Shown piece after piece: positions 1 to 10,935 of a stretch of 64,000 nt of DNA (within the stretch, counting starts at the first letter, position 1; every line of letters starts with the position of its first letter). Where the stretch lies: positions 518,383 through 582,382 of the forward strand of contig JAEVLN010000034.1 in NCBI GenBank assembly GCA_018350325.1. The letters run 5' to 3'. A model generated the notes under the pieces. The model made no database searches and was not told the DNA's origin. It saw nothing but the letters and a program-made list of their open reading frames with translations. The translations under genes and the position numbers were made by a program. Source of the DNA: Globodera rostochiensis. Lineage: Eukaryota > Nematoda > Chromadorea > Rhabditida > Heteroderidae.

Positions 1-291
1 GACCCCTTCTTACCAACAGTGCCACAAACTGATTTTGTAGTCTTCCTGACGGCTGATCACTTTGGTTCGAGATTTGTTAGTGATCTCGAACGAATCTCGA
101 TTGTTTAATTTTTTCGATATTCTTCATGTATCGAGACTCTTGATCGGTCCTCAAGTGCTCGCTCTATTGATCCCTTGTATCGATTCTATCTGATCAGTTC
201 TTGTCCTAATTCCATCGGGTCGGTCTTGATCAGGTTCGTCAACCCTATTTGGTGTTGTTAATTCTGTTTTCGTTCCGTTTTTGTCCGAGAA

Positions 292-632
292 ATGGTTTTC
301 AACAATTTTTTACTTTTAAAGAGCTATCGCAACGACTGCGAAACGTACGGGCTGGTGGCAAACAAGCTGGTTGCCAAGGATCGACTGCTGGAGGGTATGG
401 GCGCGAGGGGAAATTTTTTTGAAATATTTTGATCGCCTCAAGCGATGGGGGAAAATGAAAATTTTGAAATGAGTTGTGTATTAATAAAATAAATTAATAG
501 AGCATATTTTGCATTTATTGTTTGTATGTAGATCGTCTCAAGTTGGCTTTGCTCGAGACAATGAAGGAGCTGGAAGCGGAGACAATGAAGCAACTGGACG
601 ACTTCCTTGATCAGATCAGCTTCATGTTCTGA
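292..632 (+). CDS. 3' end of a small coiled-coil protein gene (two exons, start uncertain)
   Basis: Two exons join in frame: up to 394 (donor GTATGG) and 532-632 (acceptor TTTGTATGTAG), ending in TGA at 630-632. From about 322 the product is charged and helical (motif KDRLLEDRLKLALLETMKEL), so a short coiled coil is likely. An ATG at 292-294 is in frame and would give a protein of about 68 residues. However, TTTTAAAG ends at 321 and could be a splice acceptor, in which case this is only the C-terminal piece of a larger gene running in from the left. I see no recognisable family. The coding call rests on phase agreement, charge periodicity and an in-frame stop. Confidence 0.45.
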
Positions 633-2469
633 TTGATCACCAGTGGATGGACAAAAAATGCGTTTCGGGGGAGGATCAGTCGTCGGTCCTCTTTTTTTCC
701 AATCTCTCTCTCTTTTATTTGTGTGCAAATTTCGGGACAATTTCTTGACCCTAATTTTTTTTTTTTATTATTATTTTATTCGTATTTATTTTTTTTGTAC
801 TTTTTATTTATTTGGCGCCTCGAGCATTTTTTGTTATTAACATTTAAAAAAAAATATTAAACATGCTTTTAGAGTTGTCCCGTCAAATGGTCTGCTTCCA
901 AAAAAATCGTTTTTTCAAAATTAAAAAATTTGGTTCTCCAAAGATTATGTTTTGTTTTACTTTTCAATTGTATTCGATCGAATCTTTTTTGTTCCTTCAA
1001 TCTCTCTCCTCTCTCTCTGTACGATTTGAAGAGATTTATTTCTAAACTTTGATAATTTTTTGCCCATTTTGAGCATAAATATTTTTTGTTGATTTATTTC
1101 TTGGGCTTTTACGAGAGCTCGATCGACGAGAGTACGAAATTTTTTGATATTTTTTGATCATGTTCGCTGGATTGGAGAATTTCTGAGATTTTTCGGTAAT
1201 TTTTTAGTGTTTTGATCGGTGAAATTTTACCGAATCGATCGAAGTTGACAAAATCTTGCTAGCAAGAATCTTGAAGTTTACGGGATTTCTGTGAATTATT
1301 TGTAGAATTTTAGCATTTTGCTTTTAACAAAAACAAATTTCGGTACAATTAAATAATAAAGCCTTCACTAAAAATGTTAGCGCGTTTTAGCACGTATTTC
1401 TCGCTTTTAAACAACTCATCTAAAACTCGTTCCCCCCAAGGGGATGCGATGGATTTGCCTTTCGATGATGCCCTTAGGGTTGGGGATTGGTCGGTGTCCG
1501 TCCGTCCGTCCATCCGCCCGTCGTCCATCTGTCCACCCAAAAATTGATCTTTGGTGTAAGAAGAAGGTGGTGGAGGAGGAGGAGAGCTTTTTGCTGGGGG
1601 CTGTTGAATGAGAATACTATGTCGTCTTCTCTCACAAATCAGTCCAAAACTCGCTCTCTCTCCCCCCTCCCCCCCCCCTCCCCCATTCAATCCGCGCCGG
1701 CCCGCCGCATCGCCTCGGGCGTCATTTGACCGGACCCTCTTCTGCTGGTGGTGGGTGCTGCCGTTATTGCTGCTGCTGCTGCTGCTTCTGATTGCAAAAA
1801 TTTTTTCTAAGGCGGACGGACACAAATTGGAGCGCTGGAGGGGGGGGGGCAGGAGGGCGCTGGGGGGGGGGAGGACGGGTAAAGGAGGAGCCCAGCCCCC
1901 AAGGCATAGCGGATAGAAAGAGAGGAGAAGAGAAGACGGACCCCCGTTTTGCGCCCTCCAGCGTCTCATTCTTCATAAAATTGCTCTGATCGCTGTGTGA
2001 TCGATCGATCGCCTCTGGGCAGAGGCGATTGGATTTTGTGGTGGTTGGTGGTGGTACGTGTATATGTACACGTAGCAGCAGAAGGAATGATGTGATGTCG
2101 CGTGTCCGACTTTTATTTTGAGCATAAATCTCCGCTACTCTCGAGAAACTCTCTCCATTCATTTCGCATACTTTTTACAACAAAATTTTCAGAAATTTGC
2201 CCTTTCGGGGTGATCTGTGAATTATGATGAAACACAAATTGTTGATCATTTAAAAAATATTTACCATAATTTGCCACTTTTAAGACCAGTAAACCAATGT
2301 ATTCCACAAATTTTGCCATTTAGCTTTCAATAACTATAAATATTTTATTAAAAAATTATTGGAGTTGTTCAAAATTCTTAGAATTTTCGGGACCTAAACG
2401 CGGTTTGAGAACAAATCCCAACTTTCACTTCCGTTTTATTATTTGTAAAACTGTTCCCGTCATTTTTAA
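633..2469. other. Intergenic, AT-rich then low-complexity; no gene seen
   Basis: The first 700 bases are AT-rich with long T runs and fit a 3' UTR or spacer. About 1490-1900 holds simple sequence: GTCC tetranucleotides, GGA/GGT triplets, C and G homopolymers and a short CTG run near 1765-1790. Long ORFs on both strands here are proline-, serine- or glycine-rich by-products of this composition. No splice-bounded coding segment was found. Confidence 0.5.
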
Positions 2470-2710
2470 AATCCGTTTTTTGAGAGATTCTCGGAATTGG
2501 GATTGCTCGAGACTAAAATCCCGGCTTTTCCCGGTCCCGGTTTTTTTAAATCCGCTTTTTTGAAAAAGATTCTCGGAATTGGGATTGCTCGAGACTAAAG
2601 TCCCGGCTTTTCCCGCTCCCGCGTTATTTTTAAATCCGCTTTATTGAAAAAGATTCTTGGAAACGGGACTTTTCCGAGACTAAAATCCCGGCTTCCCCCA
2701 CTCCCGGGGT
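2470..2710. repeat. Three-copy ~75-80 bp tandem repeat upstream of the FKBP gene
   Basis: Three diverged copies of a unit containing GATTCTCGGAATTGGGATTG, then CGAGACTAAAATCCCGGCTT and CCCGGT-type G/C runs, begin near 2475, 2560 and 2645. The array ends about 50 bp before the FKBP start codon, so it occupies the 5' flank or promoter of that gene. Confidence 0.6.
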
Positions 2711-2767
2711 TTTTTCCATAAATTTCGATTTAAAGACTCAAAAAAATCCCTCTTTTTGATCAGACAA

Positions 2768-5700
2768 ATGATTCGGTTAGCCTTGCTTTTAATCGGCCTT
2801 ACGTTTACGACGATTTATTCGGCCGAGAACAAGGCAACGGACGCGGAGGGCAACAGCAGCAGCAACGATTTTCAAGGACAGAAATTGGCTTGGAAGGTCA
2901 AAGTTTTTTTTTTGAATTAAAAAAACCCATTTTCAAAAAAAAAAAAATTTCAGGACGACGATGGTCTTGAAATCAAAATCATACGGCCCATTGCGCAAGA
3001 AAAGTGCACACTGAAGAGTCGCTCGGGCGACACGGTCAAGCAGTACTACAAGCTGTCCGATGCGACCGGCAAAGAAATCGGCTCAAATTTCGGCGAAAAA
3101 CCGTAGGCTCCTCACTCACCAACTACAGTACACCCTCAGAGGGTTTTTCTCCATTTTTTTTGGCACGAATGATGGGGGCAATGGCATTTTTTTCTTTTGT
3201 ACAGGTACTCCTTCACACTCGGCATGCACCAGGTCATCGAGGGCATGGATAGGTGCTGATTTTTTTGTTGTTGTACAAATGCTTTAGGGAGGACTCAATT
3301 TCGATCAATTCCGAACCCGGATTCGATCAATTCCAAAACCGGATTCGATCAATTCCAAAACCCGGATTCGATCAATTCCAAAACCCGGATTCGATCAATT
3401 CCAAAACCGGATTCGATCAATTCCAAAACCGGATTCGATCAATTCCAAAACCGGATTCGATCAATTCCAAAACCGGATTCGATCAATTCCAAAACCCGGA
3501 TTCGATCAATTCCAAAACCGGATTCGATCAATTCCAAAACCGGATTCGATCAATTCCAAAACCGGATTCGATCAATTCCAAAACCGGATTCGATCAATTC
3601 CAAAACCGAATTCGATCAATTCTAAAACCGGATTCGAGCAATTCCAAAACCGGATTCGATCAATTCCAAAACCGGATTCGATCAATTCCAAAACCGGATT
3701 CGATCAATTCCAAAACCGGATTCGATCAATTCCAAAACCGAATTCGATCAATTCTAAAACCGGTTCAATTCTAAAACCGGATTCGAGCAATTCCAAAACC
3801 GGATTCGATCAATTCCAAAACCGGATTCGATCAATTCCAAAACCGGATTCGATCAATTCCAAAACCGGATTCGATCAATTCCAAAACCGAATTCGATCAA
3901 TTCTAAAACCGGATTCGAGCAATTCCAAAACCGGATTCGATCAATTCCAAAACCGGATTCGATCAATTCCAAAACCGGATTCGATCAATTTAAAACCGGA
4001 TTCGATCAATTCCAAAACCGGTTCAATTCTAAAACCGGATTCGATCATTCCTGAAACCGTATTCCAACAAAACGACGAAAACGAAATTTTCAAAGAATCC
4101 GTCCGGGTTCGGTTTATCCAAAATTGAGCATTTGTTGGCCGAGATTCGAGATGCCGGATCATTCCGAAAAATTCGGGATGTTAAATACCCGACCCGGGAT
4201 TCGGGAACCCGGCTAGTTCGGGAGAAGCCCAAAAATGATTAGGCAAGATTCCTCCCAAAATATTGTGATTCAAAAAATGATCGGTTACGTTTTGAGATTT
4301 CGGACCCGGGAACGACGGAATCCCGAGAAATCTCGATGAGGAGTAGCCAATTTTAAATGACTTTTTAATTGCTTCTTTTTAAATATAATTTTATATAAAT
4401 TTAAGAGCGATGACCGGCATGTGCGTGGGTGAAAAGCGTCGGGTGACCATCCCCGGAAAGTTGGGCTTTGGCGACGATGGGCGCAAAAGGTGTGTGGCAT
4501 TTCTTCAATGCAAAAATTCGAACCAAATTTGAAAAACAACAACAAAAAACATTTTGCCAAGGGATGGCATCAAGTCGGACCAGATTCTGCACTACGTGGT
4601 GCAACTTGTCGACTTGTTCCGTCCAACACCGGGGCCACGGTGGCGCGATGAGGACGGGCTCGAAATTGAGGTGCGGTGCCATGCCGCTAGGGCATCAGGG
4701 ATGTAATCGGATGCCAAAAAATGTCCGGAATCCGGAATTCCGGCTCCGCCAAAAAAGTTGGAATCCGGCTTCCCAAAAAGCCCGGAATCCGGAATTCCGG
4801 CTCCGCCAAAAAAGTCGGAATCCGGCTTCCTAAAAATGCCCGGAATCCGGAATTCCGGCTACGCCGAATCCGGCTTCCCAAAAAGCCCGGAATCCGGAAT
4901 TCCGGCTCCGCCAAAAAAGTTGGAATCCGGCTTCCCAAAAAGCCCGGAATCCGGAATTCCGGCTCCGCCAAAAAAGTCGGAATCCGGCTTCCTAAAAATG
5001 CCCGGAATCCGGAATTCCGGCTCCGCCAAAAAAGTCGGAATCCGGCTTCCTAAAAATGGCCGGAATCCGGAATTCCGGCTACGCCGAATCCGGCTTCCCA
5101 AAAAGCCCGGAATCCGGAATTCCGGCTCCGCCAAAAAAGTCGGAATCCGGCTTCCTAAAAATGGCCGGAATCCGGAATTCCGGCTACGCCGAATCCGGCT
5201 TCCCAAAAATGCCCGGAATCCGGAATTCCGGCTCCGCCAAAAAAGTCGGAATCCGGCTTCCTAAAAATGCCCGGAATCCGGAATTCCGGCTACGCCGAAT
5301 CCGGCTTCCCAAAAAGCCCGGAATCCGGAATTCCGGCTCCGCCAAAAAAGTCGGAATCCGGCTTCCTAAAAATGCCCGGAATCCGGAATTCCGGCTCCGC
5401 CAAAAAAGTCGGAATCCGGCTTCCTAAAAATGGCCGGAATCCGGAATTCCGGCTACGCCGAATCCGGCTTCCCAAAAATGTCCGGAATCCGGTTACATCC
5501 CTTGGCTATGCATGCCATTGGGAAATAAAGGCACTTTCACCTTTCAGTGCAGTTGTACCGGGGTGGGAAATTTCCGGTCCAATCCGGCACCAGGGTTACA
5601 AACAAAAACAATTCTGGCATTATAAGGCGAAAATCCGCAAATTTCCGATACCCGCAAACTCTGGCATTTTTGTTGTTGTTGTTTTGCTTCCGGCAAATGA

Positions 5701-6358
5701 TCGATCGGTTTGCCTGTGATTTTTTTGATTTCAAAAAAGGAATAATTTAATTGGCCATGTGACAGGTGACCCACAAAATCGAGGACCGCAAATGCCGGCG
5801 TTCGGCACCCGGTGACACCATTCATCAGCAATACACGCTGCGTTTGGCCGACGGCACTTTCATTGACTCGTCTTTCTCGCGCAATAAAGTAGGAAAAATG
5901 GAAATAAGAATGTATTTTTGATCGCTTAAACAACCCGAACCCACGCCTCAGGCAAAATGGTAGCCCCGGGGGAAATCGGACCCACGCCTCAGGCAAAATG
6001 GTAGCCCCGGGGGGTGGGGCGGAAACCGAACCCTCGCCTCAGGCAAAATGTTGAACAAAGTGATCGGCACCGGCTCATACCAATCAAACTTCCATTTTTT
6101 AAAGCCTTTCATCTTCCGCCTTCATCATGGCGAAGTGATCAGTGGCATGGACCGTGCCATGACGTCAATGTGCGAGGGCGAACGCCGTCGCGTCGTGATC
6201 CCGGCCGCACTGGGTTTGTATTTTTTGAATAAATTTAATTGTTTTTAACAAAAAAAGGCTATGGCGAGAAGGGTCGCGACAACATCCCCGGAGGCGCCAC
6301 ACTCTATTTTGACATTGAACTGCAAAAGTTGATTAAGCAAAGCGTTGATGAGCTTTAA
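2768..6358 (+). CDS. Secreted/ER two-domain FKBP-type peptidyl-prolyl cis-trans isomerase (8 exons)
   Basis: Exons 2768-2896, 2954-3102, 3205-3252, 4406-4489, 4562-4670, 5766-5888, 6105-6213 and 6258-6358 join with matching phases into 283 residues. Residues 1-20 form a signal peptide ([20 protein letters not shown]). Domain 1 (about 44-165) has [28 protein letters not shown] and LGFGDDG. Domain 2 (about 166-278) has [41 protein letters not shown] and [11 protein letters not shown]. Both are FKBP hallmarks. The C terminus is SVDEL, a KDEL-like ER retrieval signal, so an ER folding role (for example on collagens, as known for nematode ER FKBPs) is inferred. The tryptophan usual in the FKBP pocket is Met in both domains. 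The FKBP12 Asp37 position is kept in domain 2 but lost in domain 1, so domain 1 may be weak. Introns 3 and 5 are over 1 kb and filled with tandem repeats; the others are short. Confidence 0.9.
3290..4062. repeat. Intronic minisatellite, 22-bp unit, about 34 copies
   Basis: Head-to-tail copies of GGATTCGATCAATTCCAAAA plus CC fill most of intron 3 of the FKBP gene. Variants (GAATTCGATC, GATTCGAGC, TTCTAAAACC) recur as a block at about 3605-3650, 3735-3800 and 3885-3930, suggesting a higher-order duplication of roughly 140-150 bp. The array is open in one forward frame, which explains a long spurious ORF. Confidence 0.9.
4715..5500. repeat. Intronic minisatellite, ~58-bp GC-rich composite unit
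   Basis: Fills intron 5 of the FKBP gene. The unit is built from CCGGAATCCGGAATTCCGGC, a CGCCAAAAAAGTCGGAATCC part and GGCTTCCTAAAAATG or GGCTTCCCAAAAAGC variants. About 14-20 subunits are present, some with a shortened GCTACGCCGAATCCGGCTTC form. CCGGAATTCCGG is a perfect palindrome, so each unit can extrude a hairpin. Related CCGGAATCCGG text occurs near 17645. Confidence 0.88.
5936..6052. repeat. Short three-copy repeat in FKBP intron 6
   Basis: Three copies of CCCACGCCTCAGGCAAAATG (the last as CCCTCGCCTC), the first two followed by GTAGCCCCGGGG, lie at about 5940, 5981 and 6031, just before FKBP exon 7. Confidence 0.7.
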
Positions 6359-7481
6359 AGCAAAATGCCATATTCTGACATACGAATTTAAAAAAAACAA
6401 CTAATAATATTTATATTATTATGTATGGTATGTATGTTCAGCTTTTTCTTTTTTTGTTTGTCACAAAGCTAAAAATTGAATTTTTTTTTCCATTTTGTTA
6501 CACAATTTGTGCAGTTTTTTAAATCAACAAATTGATCAGATCAGCGTGTCGTGATCCGGTGGTCCATTTCAGGACCAATTCTGATTCACAGCCATAGTGC
6601 CACATAATAATAATAATTTGGAGTAAGTAACGGCCGAGATTTTGAGCTTTAAAACTCGGGACTAATAAATAGAGGGCGGATTTTTAGGGACTAAAAAATG
6701 AAAATTTAAAATATCAAATAAAAAAATTTAGGGAAAATGTCGATCTTTGGGGGGGGGGGGTGGATTTTTGGCCCAAGAAAGTCATTTTTTAGGGGTGAAA
6801 TTTTAGTTTTTGAATTGACTTTTAGGGGCATATTTTTCGTTTTTATTCCATTTTTCTTAAAAATTTTTGGAAAAATGTCTAAAATTTTGCATTTTTCTTA
6901 AAATTTTGGGCAAAAGTGCCAAAATAGGGACTAATAACGACGAAATAGGGATTTATTCTCAAAAAGGCCGAAATAGGGATTTTTAGGGACTAAAAAGTCG
7001 CTCGAATTCAAAATTTTTTCGAAATGAATGCTCTTTCTGGGCTTCTCTCGTCAAACCCTATCCGCAAAAAAAGGTTAAACCCTAAAAATCTCGTCTCTAG
7101 TGATCACAGGAATAATAGGCGTTTAAATATACGAATTTAATGAAAAAAATTAGCATTCATTTCGTTAAGGGGTTTTTGACGGCTTGTAATCCAAAAAATT
7201 TTATTTTTTTGAAAAATCACAAAATGATTCGTGCAGCAAGCGGATTAGAACCGATGCCAGGTCAATGGAAGGGCAGTACTACCGACTGCGCCATTTGCAC
7301 GCCGTGTTAGTCAGCTCTCCACTTCCTTTTCTATTCAGGGTAGCCAAAATGCCCTATTTTTATGGCAAATGCCATAGTTTTGGACTCTCAAATTTGATAT
7401 ATCTAATAGTCCAACAAAATTAAATGTTATATTTATTCAACAACCGTAGCCGGGCATTCATTTCCGATCAAACGCGGGAAC
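6359..7481. other. 3' flank of FKBP gene plus decayed dispersed repeat
   Basis: After the stop the sequence is AT-rich (3' UTR). About 6660-7110 carries the dispersed repeat core AAATGTCGATCTTTGGGGG and the phrase GGATTTTTAGGGACTAAAAA. Its ends, TAGAGGGCGGATTTTTAGGG and (reverse) TAGAGACGAGATTTTTAGGG, are imperfect inverted repeats, so it is probably an old small DNA transposon with no clear target duplication. A second fragment (about 7336-7440, CAGGGTAGCC start) resembles the left end of the element at 20120. No gene found. Confidence 0.5.
7231..7302 (-). other. tRNA-like remnant with pol III box A/B similarity
   Basis: Read on the minus strand this contains GGCGCAGTCGGTAGTA, close to a tRNA D-arm/box A, and 40 bases later GGTTCTAATCC, one base from the box B consensus GGTTCGAATCC. 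The outer bases GTGCA and TGCAC can pair. I could not fold a convincing anticodon stem, so this is probably a tRNA pseudogene or tRNA-derived SINE head rather than a working tRNA. Confidence 0.35.
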
Positions 7482-10400
7482 GGGAATTCAAAATGTACGG
7501 GAATTCAAAATGTACAATTCAAAATGTACGGGAATGGGAATTCAAAATGTACGGGAATTCAAAATGTACGGGAACGGGAATTCAAAATGTACAATTCAAA
7601 ATGTACGGGAATTCAAAATGTACGGGAATGGGAATTCAAAATGTACGGGAATTCAAAATGTACGGGAACGGGAATTCAAAATGTACGGGAATGGGAATTC
7701 AAAATGTACGGGAATTCAAAATGTACGGGAACGGGAATTCAAAATGTACAATTCAAAATGTACGGGAATTCAAAATGTACGGGAACGGGAATTCAAAATG
7801 TACGGGAACGGGAATTCAAAATGTACGGGAACGGGAATTCAAAATGTACAATTCAAAATGTACGGGAATTCAAAATGTACGGGAACGGGAATTCAAAATG
7901 TACGGGAACGGGAATTCAAAATGTACGGGAACGGGAATTCAAAATGTACGGGAATTCAAAATGTACGGGAATGGGAATTCAAAATGTACGGGAATTCAAA
8001 ATGTACGGGAATTCAAAATGTACGGGAATTCAAAATGTACGGGAACGGGAATTCAAAATGTACGGGAACGGGAATTCAAAATGTACAATTCAAAATGTAC
8101 GGGAACGGGAATTCAAAATGTACGGGAATTCAAAATGTACGGGAATTCAAAATGTACGGGAACGGAATTCAAAATGTACGGGAACGGGAATTCAAAATGT
8201 ACAGGAATTCAAAATGTACGGGAATTCAAAATGTACGGGAACGGGAATTCAAAATGTACGGGAACGGGAATTCAAAATACGGAAATTCAAAATGTACGGG
8301 AATTCAAAATGTACAAAAAATGTACGGGAACGGGAATTCAAAATGTACGGAAGGGAATTCAAAATGTACGGGAACGGGAATTCAAAATGTACGGGAATTC
8401 AAAATGTACGGGGAATTCAAAATGGGAACGGGAATTCAAAATGTACAATTCAAAATGTACGGGAAGGGAATTCAAAATGTACGGGAATAAAATTCAAAAT
8501 GTACGGGAATTCAAAATGTACGGGAAGGGAATTCAAAATGTACGGGAAGGGAATTCAAAATGTACGGGAATTCAAAATGTACGGGAACGGGAATTCAAAA
8601 TGTACGGGAATGGGAATTCAAAATGTACGGGAATTAAAATGCGGGAATGAAAATGTACGGGAATGGGAATTCAAAATGTACGGGAATTCAAAATGTACGG
8701 GAAGGAATTCAAAATGTACGGGAACGGGAATTCAAAATGGGGAATTCAAAATGTACGGGAATTCAAAATGTACGGGAATGGGAATTCAAAATGTACGGGA
8801 ATTCAAAAACGGGAACGGGAATTCAAAATGTACGGGAAGGGAATTCAAAATGTACGGGAACGGGAATTCAAAATGTACAATTCAAAATGTACGGGAATTC
8901 AAAATGTACGGGAACGGGAATTCAAAATGTACGGGAACGGGAATTCAAAATGTACGGGAACGGGAATTCAAAATGTACAATTCAAAATGTACGGGAATTC
9001 AAAATGTACAATTCAAAATGTACGGGAACGGGATTTCAAAATGTACGGGAACGGGAATTCAAAATGTACGGGAATTCAAAATGTACGGGAATTCAAAATG
9101 TACGGGAACGGGAATTCAAAATGTACGGGAATGGGAATTCAAAATGTACAGGAATTCAAAATGTACGGGAATTCAAAATGTACGGGAACGGGAATTCAAA
9201 ATGTACGGGAACGGGAATTCAAAATGTACAATTCAAAATGTACGGGAATTCAAAATGTACAATTCAAAATGTACGGGAACGGGAATTCAAAATGTACGGG
9301 AACGGGAATTCAAAATGTACGGGAACGGGAATTCAAAATGTACGGGAATTCAAAATGTACGGGAATGGGAATTCAAAATGTACGGGAACGGGAATTCAAA
9401 ATGTACAATTCAAAATGTACGGGAATGGGAATTCAAAATGTACGGGAATTCAAAATGTACGGGAATTCAAAATGTACGGGAATTCAAAATGTACGGGAAT
9501 GGGAATTCAAAATGTACGGGAATTCAAAATGTACGGGAACGGGAATTCAAAATGTACGGGAACGGGAATTCAAAATGTACGGGAATGGGAATTCAAAATG
9601 TACGGGAATTCAAAATGTACGGGAACGGGAATTCAAAATGTACGGGAACGGGAATTCAAAATGTACAATTCAAAATGTACGGGAATTCAAAATGTACGGG
9701 AACGGGAATTCAAAATGTACGGGAACGGGAATTCAAAATGTACGGGAACGGGAATTCAAAATGTACAATTCAAAATGTACGGGAATTCAAAATGTACAAT
9801 TCAAAATGTACGGGAACGGGAATTCAAAATGTACGGGAACGGGAATTCAAAATGTACGGGAATGGGAATTCAAAATGTACGGGAATTCAAAATGTACGGG
9901 AATTCAAAATGTACGGGAACGGGAATTCAAAATGTACGGGAACGGGAATTCAAAATGTACGGGAACGGGAATTCAAAATGTACAATTCAAAATGTACGGG
10001 AACGGGAATTCAAAATGTACGGGAACGGGAATTCAAAATGTACGGGAACGGGAATTCAAAATGTACAATTCAAAATGTACGGGAATTCAAAATGTAGAAT
10101 TCAAAATGTACGGGAACGGGAATTCAAAATGTACGGGAACGGGAATTCAAAATGTACAATTCAAAATGTACGGGAACGGGAATTCAAAATGTACAATTCA
10201 AAATGTACGGAAATTCAAAATGTACAATTCAAAATGTACGGGAACGGGAATTCAAAATGTACGGGAATGGGAATTCAAAATGTGCGGGAATTCAAAATGT
10301 ACGGGAACGGGAATTCAAAATGTACGGGAACGGGAATTCAAAATGTACAATTCAAAATGTACGGGAATTCAAAATGTACGGGAACGGGAATTCAAAATGT

Positions 10401-10935
10401 ACGGGAACGGGAATTCAAAATGTACGGGAACGGGAATTCAAAATGTACAATTCAAAATGTACGGGAATTCAAAATGTACGGGAATTCAAAATGTACGGGA
10501 ATTCAAAATGTACGGGAACGGGAATTCAAAATGTACGGGAATTCAAAATGTACGGGAATTCAAAATGTACGGGAATTCAAAATGTACGGGAACGGGAATT
10601 CAAAATGTACGGGAATGGGAATTCAAAATGTACGGGAATTCAAAATGTACGGGAATTCAAAATGTACGGGAACGGGAATTCAAAATGTACGGGAACGGGA
10701 ATTCAAAATGTACAATTCAAAATGTACGGAAATTCAAAATGTACAATTCAAAATGTACGGGAACGGGAATTCAAAATGTACGGGAACGGGAATTCAAAAT
10801 GTACGGGAACGGGAATTCAAAATGTACGGGAATTCAAAATGTACGGGAATGGGAATTCAAAATGTACGGGAATTCAAAATGTACGGGAACGGGAATTCAA
10901 AATGTACGGGAACGGGAATTCAAAATGTACGGGAC
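7482..10935. repeat. 3.45 kb minisatellite of 14/17/23-bp units, open in three forward frames
   Basis: The whole stretch is built from one 14-base core, AATTCAAAATGTAC, preceded by nothing (14 bp), GGG (17 bp) or GGGAACGGG/GGGAATGGG (23 bp), some 180 units in all. Every unit length is 2 mod 3 and the text has no stop codon in any forward frame. Each frame therefore reads through for hundreds of codons, cycling through NSKCTG, IQNVRE and EFKMYG. Each unit has an EcoRI site. At about 8160-8880 many units are short of bases; the rest is very uniform. No start, splice or conservation argument supports translation, so I call it a repeat, not a gene. Confidence 0.93.

Noticed and set aside
1349..2162. 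Overlapping ORFs of 60-206 codons on both strands
   Set aside because: Composition-driven: GGA, CTG and C-tract sequence gives Pro-, Ser- and Gly-rich translations in four frames.
3290..5500. CRISPR-like regular repeats
   Set aside because: Units are head-to-tail without unique spacers and lie in eukaryotic introns.
3253..5719. ORFs in FKBP introns 3 and 5 ([12 protein letters not shown] and [11 protein letters not shown] repeats)
   Set aside because: They lie in introns bounded by phase-consistent splice sites and are tandem repeats open in several frames on both strands.
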